DNA of 64,000 nt from Longilinea arvoryzae. GTDB taxonomy: Bacteria; Chloroflexota; Anaerolineae; Anaerolineales; Anaerolineaceae. The translations under genes and the position numbers were made by a program. This document shows, in pieces, positions 1-9,262 of the stretch (positions are counted from its first letter, which is position 1; each line of letters starts with the position of its first letter). The notes below the pieces were generated by a model that made no database searches, had not been told where the DNA came from, and worked only from the letters and a program-made list of their open reading frames with translations. The stretch lies in assembly GCF_001050235.1 (NCBI RefSeq), contig NZ_DF967972.1, positions 164,274 through 228,273 on the forward strand. Reading direction: 5' to 3'.

Positions 1-1404
1 CAGGCCATCCAGGCTTTCGAAGCCACTGAGGCCGCCGGCAACGCCGATCCGGTCCAGGTGACGGTCGCCGGACGGTTGCGCTCTTCACGCCCGATGGGCA
101 AGGTGACCTTCGCACACATCGAAGACGGCAGCGGCCGCCTGCAGCTTTTCATGCGAATCAATGAAATCGGCGAGGAAGCCCTCAAGCAGTTCACCGAACT
201 CTTCGACCTGGGCGATTTCATCGAAGCCAGCGGCAGCATGATGCGCACTCGCACCGGCGAAATCACCGTGCATGTCAGCTCCTTCCGTATGCTCGCCAAG
301 GCCATCACACCCCTGCCCGCCGCCAAGGATGAAGTGGTGGACGGCGAGGTGGTGCGCCACGCCCAGCTCTCCGACCCGGAAACTCGCTACCGCCAGCGCT
401 ACGCCGACCTGGCCGTGAACCCCGAGGTGCGGGATATCTTCCGCAAGCGCGCCGCGATCACCCACGCCCTGCGCGATTACCTTGATTCGCACGACTTCCT
501 CGAGGTCGAAACGCCAGTCTTGCAGCCCATCTACGGCGGCGCCGCGGCGCAGCCCTTCGTCACCCACCACAACCAGCTTCACCAGGACCTCTACCTGCGC
601 ATTTCCTTCGAGCTGTATCTCAAGCGCCTGCTGGTGGGCATGTACGACCGCGTGTATGAGATCGGGCGCGACTTCCGCAATGAAGGCGTATCCTTCAAGC
701 ATAACCCCGAGTTCACCCAGCTCGAATTCTACTGGGCTTACGCCGACTATGAAAAGGTGATGACCTTCGTCGAAGAAATGCTGGCCTATGTTTGTGACAC
801 CGTCCTGGGCACGCGTACGTTCGAATACAACGGCGCCACCATCGACATGAACCTGCCGTTCAAACGCCTGAGCATGCGGGATGGTATTCTGGAGAAATCG
901 GGCATCGACATCAACGCCTACCCGACCACCGAGAGCCTGTCAGAGGCCATGCACGCCAAGAACATCGCCTTCAAACCCGGTTTGAAGCGCGGCAAGCTGG
1001 TGGACGCCCTGCTGAGTGAGTTCCTCGAACCCACCCTGATCCAGCCCACCTTCCTGTACGACTATCCGCGCGACATTTCGCCGTTGGCCAAGAGCAAACC
1101 CGGCGACCCTGGCACGGTCGAACGTTTCGAGATCTACGCCGGCGGCATGGAACTGGGCAACGCCTTCACCGAATTGAACGACCCGCTCGATCAGGAACAG
1201 CGCTTCCTCGAGATGGGCCGCACCTATGAGGCCGGCGACGAAGAACGCCATCCGCTGGACGAGGATTACCTCCAGGCCATGTCCTACGGCATGCCGCCCA
1301 CCGGCGGTTTTGGCATGGGCGTCGAGCGCCTGACCATGCTGCTCACCAACAAACCCACCATCCGAGAGGTCATCCTCTTCCCGCACCTGAGGGAAGAGAA
1401 GTAG
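1..1404 (+). CDS. lysS: Lysyl-tRNA synthetase, class II (5' end outside window)
   Basis: This enzyme charges tRNA-Lys with lysine in the cytoplasm. The reading frame is open from base 1, so the start lies upstream. About 467 residues are visible against a usual length near 490-500, so only the extreme N-terminus is missing. The N-terminal part is an OB-fold anticodon-binding domain ([13 protein letters not shown]). The rest is the class II catalytic core, with motif 2 around FRNEG and motif 3 GFGMGVERL near the C-terminus. A terminator hairpin follows the stop codon by about 25 bases, and the next gene converges on it. The GTG at 58 is in frame but would cut into the OB fold, so it is not the start. 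Confidence 0.96.
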   Translation, partial: QAIQAFEATEAAGNADPVQVTVAGRLRSSRPMGKVTFAHIEDGSGRLQLFMRINEIGEEALKQFTELFDLGDFIEASGSMMRTRTGEITVHVSSFRMLAKAITPLPAAKDEVVDGEVVRHAQLSDPETRYRQRYADLAVNPEVRDIFRKRAAITHALRDYLDSHDFLEVETPVLQPIYGGAAAQPFVTHHNQLHQDLYLRISFELYLKRLLVGMYDRVYEIGRDFRNEGVSFKHNPEFTQLEFYWAYADYEKVMTFVEEMLAYVCDTVLGTRTFEYNGATIDMNLPFKRLSMRDGILEKSGIDINAYPTTESLSEAMHAKNIAFKPGLKRGKLVDALLSEFLEPTLIQPTFLYDYPRDISPLAKSKPGDPGTVERFEIYAGGMELGNAFTELNDPLDQEQRFLEMGRTYEAGDEERHPLDEDYLQAMSYGMPPTGGFGMGVERLTMLLTNKPTIREVILFPHLREEK

Positions 1405-1427
1405 GAAAGTTCTGAGTTGATGAGTGA

Positions 1428-1461
1428 TGAGGTGCGGCCAGGTTTGGCCGCGCCTCATTTT
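1428..1461 (+). terminator. Rho-independent terminator of lysS
   Basis: A 13-bp stem (arms 1428-1440 and 1445-1457, one G-U pair) with a GGTT loop is followed by TTTT. It lies 24 bases after the lysS stop and just before the 3' end of the convergent FG-GAP gene. The 5' arm overlaps a short GATGA-rich stretch (1417-1430) that resembles the GTGANNN heptads seen elsewhere. Confidence 0.75.
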
Positions 1462-1472
1462 CAACTTCCCTC

Positions 1473-4400
1473 TCAATGTCTGATCAAATCATCAGTCTGC
1501 GCCGAATCGGGGAGAAGCTCCTGCAGGTACCCGGTAAAGTTCGGAGAGGAAAGACCTGGCGCAGCCTCCGATTGGGTTGTTTCCAGCGCTGATAAAGATC
1601 CCCCTGGGAGCAGCCTGACAGAAAAATTGTCATAACGCACGTCTGCATTCGGCATATTGGAATAAGGGATAATGAACAGACCTACGCCGGTCAAACCGCT
1701 GACACGTCCATCGGTCCAGGTTCCCAGAACGCTGCCATTGATACCCAATGTAATCTGGTTGCCGTTGCGGGTTACCATTAAGTGATTCGAAGAGCCATTG
1801 TGGATCAGCGCTGAATATTGCCAGTTAACGATCGCTTCATACCCATTGGCCCCACGATAGAAAAGAGCATATTCCTGGTAATCATTATTCACCACAAACA
1901 GATAGTAATTATTGAAACCCTCGTCCAGTCCAAAGAGCAAACCATACCCATCCCCACGGACGTTCACCCAGCGTGCATCCGCTTCAACGATGTAGTTCTG
2001 CCGTTTACAGGTCGGGGCCATGATCAGATAGATATATTGGGGATCTTTTGCCTGCAGGCGGTATTCGCCCTTGATATATTCGGTCAGAAGATAGGCGTCG
2101 TTGTTAATGGGCCAGCCGGTGGTGCTATTTTCAAACGTATCGAGAAAATCGGCGCATCCCTTTGTACATAAAGGAAGAAATGTCATATATCCGATCATCG
2201 TCTCGGCATCGATTACCTTGCTGAAAGTTCCGGCAGTCAACTGCGCCGAGTTGTGCAAAACTGCAGGCATCTGGATGTTATTCACCAACACCTGATAAGT
2301 CAGCATGACCGTCTCTTCAGCACTTAGAACCCCAGTCCAGGTAATGATCCCACTATTGAACACAGCGTCACCACTCGACGCTGAAAGCGAATCGGGCACG
2401 TAGCTCACTCCGGCGGGCAGCGGATTGACGGCCGATGCGTTTGAGTAGGTCTCCCCTCGCAAGTTATTGATCTCGATGGTATACGTCAGTGAATCGCCCG
2501 GTAGCGCATTCCGGTCTGAAACGCGCATTCTGGAAAGCGTCAGTGGATCCGCTTCGACGCTTTCAAATTGATAAAGTGCATAAGACGATCCGACAACAAT
2601 TTCCCGGTTACTGTCATGATCGATCTGGTTAATCGGAATCTGATTAAACCCACCCAGGGCGTCTCCCAGATAGCTGCTTTGCCACAATAAATCTTCCGTA
2701 TCACTTGTATAGACCATCAAATAACCGGAACTACAGACTACCCATTCAGGAATTTCGTCTTTATCCAGGTCAGCATATTTCAAGCATGCGATTGGTTTGG
2801 TGGTAAACGAGATTGTCTTTTCCAGCACATAGGAAGTGCCATTGAAAATATCGATAGCCCCATCTGAAAGCCCCACCAGAATAGATTGCCTGCCATTTTG
2901 ATTCATATCACCCACAGCCAGGGAATAGGCCGTCGTTGGGATCAGTGCCTTTAATTCATGCGTCACCCCATTAAATACATACACTGAACCACCCTTGATC
3001 GAGACGATAATCTCCACTTGATGATCCTGATCCACATCGGCCAGTTGGATATCGTACACATTTCCCCGGTATGTATCCTGGTTAATACTTTGCCATTTGA
3101 CTTCCGAAGTCTCTCCATCAAAAACAGTGATGTAAGGACCCAGACCGCCAGTATTTCTGCTCGCCCAGCCAACGACGATCTCCATTTTTAAATCGCCATC
3201 CACATCCCCGATCTCCAAAGCAGTCGTACTTTCCCCAGAATTTTTTTTACTTTGCCGTTCCAGGGTATGCGTGGCGCCATTATAAATTTGTATCAATCCA
3301 TCATAAATGTCAGACGTAGCCAGAACAAATTCCGTCTGCCCATCCTGATCCACATCGCCAATCCGCAGTGAGGATATCCCAAACCAGGCATTGATTCCCG
3401 GAAGATCCTCGCTTTGCCATTCCAATGCATGTGTATCTGCATCAAAGATGCTGACGATTCCATCGTCATGCCCTGTATTACTGGATTTCGAGGCCATCAC
3501 AATTTCAATCTGGCCATCATCATCGACATCCCCGGTATCGACCGCATACAATGGACCGTCCACATCGATGTTTTGCCATTCGATTGTATTGGAAAGGATA
3601 TCGGCTACGTATAAGTGAACCGCTCCAATGATTGATTGTTGGCCCCCCCACACTACTTCCAATTGACCGTCATGATCCGTATCACCTGTTGCGAGCCCAT
3701 TTAGGCCATTGGATGGATTGCTAATTTGCCAAAACACCTGATGCGTTTGTCCATCAATCGCATAAAGAGAACCCCATTGGGCATCACCATAAACGATATC
3801 TGGCCGATTATCTCCATTTACATCCGTCAAAGTTAATGCATCAATATCCATTTTTGTAGTGATTTCCCACATTGGGGACTCTGAGGTCGCTTTATAAATG
3901 GTAATCTTGTAATAACGTTCTGACTCAACAATTTCATAAATACCATCTCCATCGATGTCACCTATCGCCACTTGAGCCCCATAACCGGAAGCCTCGGGAA
4001 AATACCACTCCACATTGCGCGTCGCGCTGTTTAACACATAACCTCTACTGGATACGATTTCCGAATTTCCATCGCCATCCACGTCCCCTGCGGAGAGATT
4101 TCCGCCGTAGCCGCTGGTCTGCCAAATCAACAGGAATGTCACTGCGTTATAGGCAACAATATCTGTACCATTCGAGATTATGATTTCGAATGTTCCATCT
4201 CCATCCGCATCGGTAACGATCATAGAGTTAGGTACCAACGCGCTAGAGAAAGACCCAATTAAGCTGAAATCTGTCCCACTATAAACAAACACCCTTTTAT
4301 CTGACAGGGCAACATAAATTTCACTGAACGCGTTTCCATCCACATCAGCGGTCAGCATCTTTTGTATATATTGGGTATAAATTTCACTAAAATACACTTG

Positions 4401-4919
4401 TTCATAATTCGCCGAATCAATCGATCGTAGTACGAACCAGCGATTATTTGGGCCATGGCTCTCAGCCAATGTTTCACCTGCAACCACCTCCAATGATCCA
4501 TCATTATCAATGTCAGTGATGTTCAAGCCACTAATGCCTAACTCTGTTCCAAAAATAGGATATGACCATTCATTAGAAAGTAATGATTCTTCAGATAGAA
4601 GGGCTGAGGGAGGCTGATTTTCCATTTGACCTTCAACAGAGTTGAGCGAGTCTCCAAATGGGTTATCAGAAACCTTTTTCTTTCCAATGACGTTCAGATT
4701 TACGCCCAAAACCTCCTGGGAGAATCCACCTGAAGACTTCTGGATATAATTTCGCACAATGTTTTTATCGAAACCAACAGCACCATTTACATCTTCCTGG
4801 GCATTCCTATTAAGATGCGCAGCCTGAACCGCTGTTACGGGCTTGCCAGATGCGATTGCCGAAAACAGGATGGCTACAAAGACCAGCGATGAGATCAGGA
4901 TGCGAGTCGTTTTTTGCAT
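1473..4919 (-). CDS. Giant secreted FG-GAP/VCBS repeat protein with DUF11 and C-terminal LamG-like domain
   Basis: This is a predicted exported protein of 1148 residues. The start at 4919 has GGAG six bases upstream and opens directly on a signal peptide (MQKTTRILISSLVF..., cleavage near VQA). An in-frame ATG further upstream would bury the signal. Roughly residues 140-830 carry about 14 FG-GAP/VCBS units with Ca-binding cores such as DIDNDGSLEVV, DADGDGTFEIII and DVDQDGQTEFVL, expected to form a beta-propeller or propeller tandem. A DUF11-type beta-sandwich follows (LPGDSLTYTIEI...). The last 200 residues resemble a concanavalin/LamG-like fold (FLDTFENSTTGW, VRYDNFSV). No LPxTG motif or C-terminal membrane anchor is visible. 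The gene is visibly AT-richer than its neighbours. The substrate is unknown; adhesion or polysaccharide binding is inference. Confidence 0.85.
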   Translation of the reverse strand: MQKTTRILISSLVFVAILFSAIASGKPVTAVQAAHLNRNAQEDVNGAVGFDKNIVRNYIQKSSGGFSQEVLGVNLNVIGKKKVSDNPFGDSLNSVEGQMENQPPSALLSEESLLSNEWSYPIFGTELGISGLNITDIDNDGSLEVVAGETLAESHGPNNRWFVLRSIDSANYEQVYFSEIYTQYIQKMLTADVDGNAFSEIYVALSDKRVFVYSGTDFSLIGSFSSALVPNSMIVTDADGDGTFEIIISNGTDIVAYNAVTFLLIWQTSGYGGNLSAGDVDGDGNSEIVSSRGYVLNSATRNVEWYFPEASGYGAQVAIGDIDGDGIYEIVESERYYKITIYKATSESPMWEITTKMDIDALTLTDVNGDNRPDIVYGDAQWGSLYAIDGQTHQVFWQISNPSNGLNGLATGDTDHDGQLEVVWGGQQSIIGAVHLYVADILSNTIEWQNIDVDGPLYAVDTGDVDDDGQIEIVMASKSSNTGHDDGIVSIFDADTHALEWQSEDLPGINAWFGISSLRIGDVDQDGQTEFVLATSDIYDGLIQIYNGATHTLERQSKKNSGESTTALEIGDVDGDLKMEIVVGWASRNTGGLGPYITVFDGETSEVKWQSINQDTYRGNVYDIQLADVDQDHQVEIIVSIKGGSVYVFNGVTHELKALIPTTAYSLAVGDMNQNGRQSILVGLSDGAIDIFNGTSYVLEKTISFTTKPIACLKYADLDKDEIPEWVVCSSGYLMVYTSDTEDLLWQSSYLGDALGGFNQIPINQIDHDSNREIVVGSSYALYQFESVEADPLTLSRMRVSDRNALPGDSLTYTIEINNLRGETYSNASAVNPLPAGVSYVPDSLSASSGDAVFNSGIITWTGVLSAEETVMLTYQVLVNNIQMPAVLHNSAQLTAGTFSKVIDAETMIGYMTFLPLCTKGCADFLDTFENSTTGWPINNDAYLLTEYIKGEYRLQAKDPQYIYLIMAPTCKRQNYIVEADARWVNVRGDGYGLLFGLDEGFNNYYLFVVNNDYQEYALFYRGANGYEAIVNWQYSALIHNGSSNHLMVTRNGNQITLGINGSVLGTWTDGRVSGLTGVGLFIIPYSNMPNADVRYDNFSVRLLPGGSLSALETTQSEAAPGLSSPNFTGYLQELLPDSAQTDDLIRH

Positions 4920-5094
4920 GCTTGACTCCATGGATTGTTGAGGGTGAGGTTGGAAGCGGTGCCCTTGTTCCATTAAATTTACTTGTCTTTGAAAGAAAGA
5001 TTCTAGGGGTGTCAATACCGAATAAAATTATTCCTATTCAATGCACCAACTATTTTACAACATGTCGAATAAAAACGATGACCCTTCAGCCAAT

Positions 5095-5141
5095 AAAAAA
5101 AACCAAAGGAGCTGATAGCGACTCAAAATCAGCTCCTTTGG
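5095..5141 (-). terminator. Rho-independent terminator of the HExxH membrane protein gene
   Basis: A perfect 14-bp stem (5103-5116 with 5128-5141) is followed, on the minus strand, by a run of eight T (5095-5102). It lies 43 bases downstream of the stop at 5184 and separates this gene from the FG-GAP gene on the same strand. Confidence 0.9.
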
Positions 5142-5183
5142 GTCAAAGGCGGATTCATTCCTCCTTGTGGTGTCTACACCGAA

Positions 5184-6374
5184 TTACTCTTGCACCGCCT
5201 CCGCCAGCAATCCTTCCAGCGTGACGCCTTCATCGAACAGGCGTGACTGCCAGCCCGGCGCGAAGCGATCCAGCAGCGCCGCCTGAGCGAAGCCGGTATA
5301 GTAAAAACGACCGTCCTCATCCGCGTTGGCTTCGCGCAGGATTTGCTGGATTTCGCCATCCCACTTTTTCTGCCCACTGCGATAAGCGTTGAACTCTGAA
5401 TCCTGCGCTGTCCCGGCCAGAGGCTGGTAATTGCTCTGCATGCCAGCCAGCCTGTAAGCAGTCAGCTCGCTGTACTTGGCAATGCCCTCTTCCCACTCCT
5501 TCAACTGCTCGATTCGAATGAGCACGCTGGAAAGACCTGCAGCTTCCCGGCGGTCAGCGCGTTGTTGGAGAAATTCGCGCGTTAATTTCATTGCTTCGGC
5601 ATCCTCCCCGGTCTCGAGCGCTGCGTTCAGCGTTTCCAATTCTGTCTGCCAGCCGGCTTGAAAACCTTGATCGTCATATGGATAAGTCGATCGATAACTT
5701 GCGTAGACCGTTTCGGCATCTTCCAATTTCTGTTCGGCCTGCATCCCCTGGTAGGCGTGCACCGATTCATGCAAAAGGAGCGTGGCGTACACATCGCTGC
5801 CCGACAGGAGCAAATTGCGCATGAATAATTTGACCGGCGCGATGGGTTGCAGCCAGGCCGGCAGCTGCTCTTTGAAATCATTTTCACCCCAGGCCCACAG
5901 ATAGTCCATTGTGCCCAGGCTGGCCGCCCACGCATCCCCCACCCGCACCGTAAAACCCTCCGGGGTCTCGCCACTGGCCGGTAATTTTTGCCGGTAGTAG
6001 GGCTGCCCATCGAAATCCTCCCCCGGCGTCACTTCCCAGGCCGACCCCATGTGTTTGCCGCTGGGAACCACGGTCCAACCGTCCGCAGGATCCTTCAAAC
6101 CGATCAGAAATGCATAGCTTCCGTTATAGATCACCACCGGAATCTCGGCCTGCGCGAAACCCGGCAGCGCCTGATCGCCCAGCGAATGGCGTAAATGGAA
6201 CCCCTCCGCCAGTCGAACCTTTTCCATTTCGGTGAGATGGTCCCGATCGACCGATAGCTCCGGTTGGAGAGCGTTCATCACGACGATCGACGCCGTCAGA
6301 ACCATACACAGCCCCACCAGCGACAGCACAATCGTCAGAAGGATGCGCGGAGCGCTTTTCTTTTGCGTTTTCAC
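5184..6374 (-). CDS. Membrane-anchored putative zinc metallopeptidase (HExxH)
   Basis: A 396-residue protein that I cannot place in a named family. One N-terminal membrane segment (residues about 10-32, ILLTIVLSLVGLCMVLTASI) suggests a signal anchor with the rest outside the cytoplasm. Around residue 202 it has LLLHESVHAYQG, a HExxH zinc site. About 90 residues later it has WEEGIAKYSEL, whose glutamate is placed like the third ligand of gluzincins. The substrate is unknown. The start has only a weak upstream purine stretch. The gene is monocistronic, ends in a strong terminator, and is divergent from the winged-helix gene at 6534. The peptidase role is inferred from the motif only. Confidence 0.7.
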   Translation of the reverse strand: MKTQKKSAPRILLTIVLSLVGLCMVLTASIVVMNALQPELSVDRDHLTEMEKVRLAEGFHLRHSLGDQALPGFAQAEIPVVIYNGSYAFLIGLKDPADGWTVVPSGKHMGSAWEVTPGEDFDGQPYYRQKLPASGETPEGFTVRVGDAWAASLGTMDYLWAWGENDFKEQLPAWLQPIAPVKLFMRNLLLSGSDVYATLLLHESVHAYQGMQAEQKLEDAETVYASYRSTYPYDDQGFQAGWQTELETLNAALETGEDAEAMKLTREFLQQRADRREAAGLSSVLIRIEQLKEWEEGIAKYSELTAYRLAGMQSNYQPLAGTAQDSEFNAYRSGQKKWDGEIQQILREANADEDGRFYYTGFAQAALLDRFAPGWQSRLFDEGVTLEGLLAEAVQE

Positions 6375-6517
6375 TTTTCAACTCCTCTTGCAGGACGAAC
6401 CCTGTTAATCCTTGCCCGGCTTGTAATCATATGCCATAAACTCTTTAAAACACACCTTCTTTTGTGCGATCTTTCACAAGCTAATGGACCAAGACCGGCC
6501 TGGCCGGTTGACCGGTA

Positions 6518-6526
6518 TGGTACACT
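6518..6526 (+). promoter_or_regulatory. Extended -10 promoter of the winged-helix gene, likely leaderless
   Basis: TGG-TACACT ends seven bases before the ATG at 6534, so transcription is expected to begin at or next to the start codon. No Shine-Dalgarno sequence is present, which fits a leaderless message. Confidence 0.5.
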
Positions 6527-6533
6527 TTTCACG

Positions 6534-7637
6534 ATGAATAAACTCGATCTGGCCGCACTTCGCCTGCGAAACCAACGCATCCAGGCCGGGCGCTTCGAGC
6601 ACCCTGAGGATGTCGCTTCCTGGATGGGCGCACTGCAAGCGCAGGATTACGCCCAGGCAGTGTGGGCGCTTGGACTGCGCACTCAAACGGCCACGCTGGC
6701 GGACGTGGAAAATGCGATTACCGCCGGTAAACTGATCCGCACTTGGCCCATGCGCGGTACGCTTCATTTCGTGGCGCCCCAGGACGCCGGATGGATGTTG
6801 AACCTCTCCGCGGAGCGCAGTTTCGCGGCGGCGCGGCGGCGCAACGAACAGTTGGAACTGGATGCAGGCGTGTTCGAGCGCAGCCAGCGCCTGTTCTTCG
6901 ATGCCTTGCAGGGCCATCATTTGCTGACCCGCTCGCAAATAATGGAGTTGCTCGAGCAGGCCGGTATTTCGACGCAGGGTCAGCGCGGCTATCACATCCT
7001 CGTCCAGGCGGCCCAGAGCGGTTTGATCTATATGGGTCCCATGCTTGGAAAACAGCAGAGCTTCGGGTTGTTGAACGAACTCGCGCCCCAATCGAGATCC
7101 TTTTCCCGCGCCGAAGCCCTGGCCGAGCTGGCGACCCGATACTTTACGGGCCACGGCCCGGCCAGCGTGCGTGATTTCACTTGGTGGGCCGGACTCAAGC
7201 TCAGCGATGCGCGCGCCGGGTTGGCGGCCGCGCGAGGATTGACCCGCCTGCGGATTGATGAAATTGAATACTGGCTACCGGCGGAGGACCTGGACGGAAA
7301 CGAAACCGCGAAGCCCAACCCACACCTGCTGCCGGGTTTCGACGAATACTTCATCGGTTACAGCGATCGCAGCGCGCTGATCGAAGGAAAGTATCTGGCA
7401 CGCATCGTTCCCGGCGGGAACGGCGTGTTCTATCCCATGCTGGTGGTCGGCGGCCAGGTCGTTGGCGTCTGGAAGCGGGCCGTTAAAAACCGCGGCCTCG
7501 AAATCAACCTGACTCCATTTCAGGCATTGAAGATTCCAGAAGAGCAGATCGGGCCGGCCGCCGAACGCTATGCCCGTTTTCTGGGGCTGCCGTTGACAAA
7601 ATTATCCCTGTCGCAATCGGAAGGCCTGTCAGCTTAA
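6534..7637 (+). CDS. Winged-helix DNA-binding protein, AlkZ/YcaQ-like (HTH_42, PF06224)
   Basis: A 367-residue protein of the HTH_42 family, whose characterised members AlkZ and YcaQ are DNA glycosylases acting on interstrand crosslinks or alkylated bases. The N-terminus (RLRNQRI, GALQAQDYAQAVWALGLR) and TWPMRGTLHFV are typical. GFDEYFIGYSDR and VVGVWKR belong to the C-terminal winged-helix part. The diagnostic QxQ-type catalytic motif of AlkZ is represented here by QAQD near residue 35. The start at 6534 is chosen over upstream in-frame codons because an extended -10 sits seven bases before it. A DNA-repair role is inferred from family membership. Confidence 0.8.
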   Translation: MNKLDLAALRLRNQRIQAGRFEHPEDVASWMGALQAQDYAQAVWALGLRTQTATLADVENAITAGKLIRTWPMRGTLHFVAPQDAGWMLNLSAERSFAAARRRNEQLELDAGVFERSQRLFFDALQGHHLLTRSQIMELLEQAGISTQGQRGYHILVQAAQSGLIYMGPMLGKQQSFGLLNELAPQSRSFSRAEALAELATRYFTGHGPASVRDFTWWAGLKLSDARAGLAAARGLTRLRIDEIEYWLPAEDLDGNETAKPNPHLLPGFDEYFIGYSDRSALIEGKYLARIVPGGNGVFYPMLVVGGQVVGVWKRAVKNRGLEINLTPFQALKIPEEQIGPAAERYARFLGLPLTKLSLSQSEGLSA

Positions 7638-7653
7638 AATTTCAAAATATTAC

Positions 7654-7681
7654 TTGACAATATGGATAATAAATATATACT
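7654..7681 (+). promoter_or_regulatory. Strong sigma70-type promoter of the DinB-like gene
   Basis: TTGACA (7654-7659), a 16-base spacer and TATACT (7676-7681). It lies about 40 bases upstream of the ATG at 7723. It also shows that in-frame start codons upstream of 7688 cannot be used from this promoter. Confidence 0.8.
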
Positions 7682-7722
7682 CTAAAGAACATACGTTCGA
7701 TGATCGAGGAGCAAATGTTCAA

Positions 7723-8232
7723 ATGAGTACCCTTCCCTTCTCCACCCTGACTCAAGCGCTCGACGTCCTGTTCATCGAAGCCTACGCCGGACCACCCGAT
7801 CCGCATGCCACCTGGTGGATCGATAACGAACCCGATTGCGGCATCCTGGGCATCTTGAAGAACGTCACCGCCGCCCAGGCTTCGACCTCGGTCGACGGCA
7901 GCGGCAAAGCCGGTTCGACCATCGCCGCCAACGTCGAGCACCTGCGCTGGTCAATGGCCAATGCCAACGGCGCCCTGCGCGGCGAGCCCTACAAGCAGAA
8001 CTGGGATGAAAGCTGGGCGTTGGTCGATGCGGACGAAGCCAAATGGGATCAACTCCGAGCCGGGCTGCGCAGTGAATACGAATCGCTGCGCGAAGCCATC
8101 CAAAAACAACAGGATCTGCAAGGCGACTTTTTGCTCGGCGTCATGGCGCTCATCCCTCACGCCGCCTTTCACCTGGGCATTTTGCGCCAGATGATCGAAC
8201 GCGTGCATCAGGCGCAATCGGCCGGCATCTGA
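7723..8232 (+). CDS. DinB-like four-helix-bundle protein
   Basis: A 169-residue protein with the size and helical make-up of DinB/YfiT-type metal-binding bundles. Candidate histidine ligands lie in NVEHLRWSM (about residue 68) and IPHAAFHLGILRQM near the C-terminus. The last fits the usual HxxxH on the final helix. The start at 7723 follows a GAGGAG site by 12 bases. A decoy ATG three codons earlier runs straight into a stop (ATG TTC AAA TGA), giving a three-codon minimal frame in the leader. The enzymatic role (thiol transfer or hydrolase-like) is not determinable. It is one of three DinB-type genes in the window. Confidence 0.75.
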   Translation: MSTLPFSTLTQALDVLFIEAYAGPPDPHATWWIDNEPDCGILGILKNVTAAQASTSVDGSGKAGSTIAANVEHLRWSMANANGALRGEPYKQNWDESWALVDADEAKWDQLRAGLRSEYESLREAIQKQQDLQGDFLLGVMALIPHAAFHLGILRQMIERVHQAQSAGI

Positions 8233-8239
8233 CGAACGC

Positions 8240-8413
8240 CGCCGGCCCGCAATCGTGTTTGGCATTGGCGATTTTCAAAAAGAATTCGAAAGGCTCAAGA
8301 AGGTGGGCGTCGTCTTTCGCCAGGAGCCGACCCGCCAGGATTGGGGCGGCTATCTGGCGCTCTTCGAGGACACCTGCGGGAATCTGATTCAACTCGCCCA
8401 GCAATTCGCCTGA
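8240..8413 (+). pseudogene. C-terminal fragment of a glyoxalase/VOC-family protein
   Basis: The frame reads RPAIVFGIGDFQKEFERLKK, then VGVVFRQEP, and ends FEDTCGNLIQLAQQF before the TGA at 8411. This is the C-terminal half of a vicinal-oxygen-chelate (glyoxalase/bleomycin-resistance) protein, including the metal-ligand Glu region just before DTCGNLIQ. The first half, about 60-70 residues, is absent. The fragment begins only a few bases after the stop of the DinB-like gene. It has no ribosome-binding site of its own. It is interpreted as a deletion remnant. Confidence 0.75.
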
Positions 8414-8517
8414 GCAAGCGCCAGGAAGAGATGACGATGCGTTCGATTCCACGTTAAGAATCGAACGCATCGTACATTAAGGATCATCTAATGGATGTCT
8501 TTTTCAGTCCCTCTTAG

Positions 8518-8571
8518 TTAACCAATTGTTAAAATTACAGTTTCAAGTTAATCTTATGTTAAGGGTATAAT
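8518..8571 (+). promoter_or_regulatory. Pho-box-like promoter of the phosphate transport pair
   Basis: Two pairs of TTAAnn hexamers, each pair with a 5-base gap (11-bp pitch), lie at 8518/8529 (TTAACC, TTAAAA) and 8548/8559 (TTAATC, TTAAGG). A perfect -10 TATAAT follows at 8566-8571. TTAACA-N5-TTAACA direct repeats are the known binding pattern of Gram-positive PhoP, and 11-bp repeats are general for OmpR/PhoB regulators. No good -35 is present, as expected for an activator-dependent promoter. The downstream genes are phosphate transporters, which fits phosphate-starvation control. Confidence 0.6.
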
Positions 8572-8616
8572 TCCCCGTAGTCCGTAAAATCTTAAAAATT
8601 TTATCTGGAGGGACCC

Positions 8617-9243
8617 TTGAATTTTACATTCCTGCCCGCGGAAGTAAAATTTTATGACTATTTTGAAAAAGCAAGTTCAAATTTAGTCGACGGCGCCCAC
8701 CTGCTTAAGAACCTTGTTGAAGACTTCCAGAATATCGAAGAGCAGGTCGGCCAGATCAATGAAATCGAGCATAAGGGTGATTTCATCGTCCACGAAGTCA
8801 CCGAATTACTGCCGCGCACGCTCATCACCCCCATTGATCCGGAAGACATCATGCGCCTGGTTTCGGCGCTGGACGATGCGCTGGATGCCATTCAGGCCGC
8901 TGCCCAGCGCATGTCCATCTATCAGATTACGGAAGTCCGAAAGCCCGCCCGGCGCCTGGCCAGCCTGATCTTCGAAAGCGCCCAGGAACTGGATACGGCC
9001 ATCAAGGGATTGCGTGACAAAAAGGAATTCGACCACATTCGCGAGCGCGTCATCCAGATCAACACACTCGAGAACAACGGCGACCGCGTGCTGTATGACG
9101 GACTGGTCAGCCTGGTTGCGCACCGCGAAGACATGTTCGAATTTACGCGTTGGAAGGAAATCTACGAGCTGCTTGAAGCCACCACGGACCGCATCGAAGA
9201 CGCCGGAGACATCATCCTGCGTGTGATCATCGCCAACGCCTGA
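8617..9243 (+). CDS. DUF47/PhoU-like accessory protein of phosphate transport
   Basis: A 208-residue all-helical cytoplasmic protein of the DUF47 family (TIGR00153; PhoU-related). Such proteins are commonly encoded next to Pit transporters and thought to modulate them. It starts with TTG: GGAGGG ends four bases before the TTG at 8617 and there is no better codon until well inside the first helix. Typical features are KNLVEDF, NEIEHKGDFIVHEV and the repeat EFTRWKEIYELLEATTDRIEDAG. The 19-base gap to the Pit gene and the shared Pho-box-like promoter indicate an operon. Confidence 0.92.
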   Translation: MNFTFLPAEVKFYDYFEKASSNLVDGAHLLKNLVEDFQNIEEQVGQINEIEHKGDFIVHEVTELLPRTLITPIDPEDIMRLVSALDDALDAIQAAAQRMSIYQITEVRKPARRLASLIFESAQELDTAIKGLRDKKEFDHIRERVIQINTLENNGDRVLYDGLVSLVAHREDMFEFTRWKEIYELLEATTDRIEDAGDIILRVIIANA

Positions 9244-9262
9244 CGCATTCCAGCCCACACCT

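Noticed and set aside
1411-1433. A GTGANNN heptad array after lysS
   Set aside because: Only two units are in register (TTGATGA, GTGATGA) and they overlap the terminator arm; too few to list as an array.
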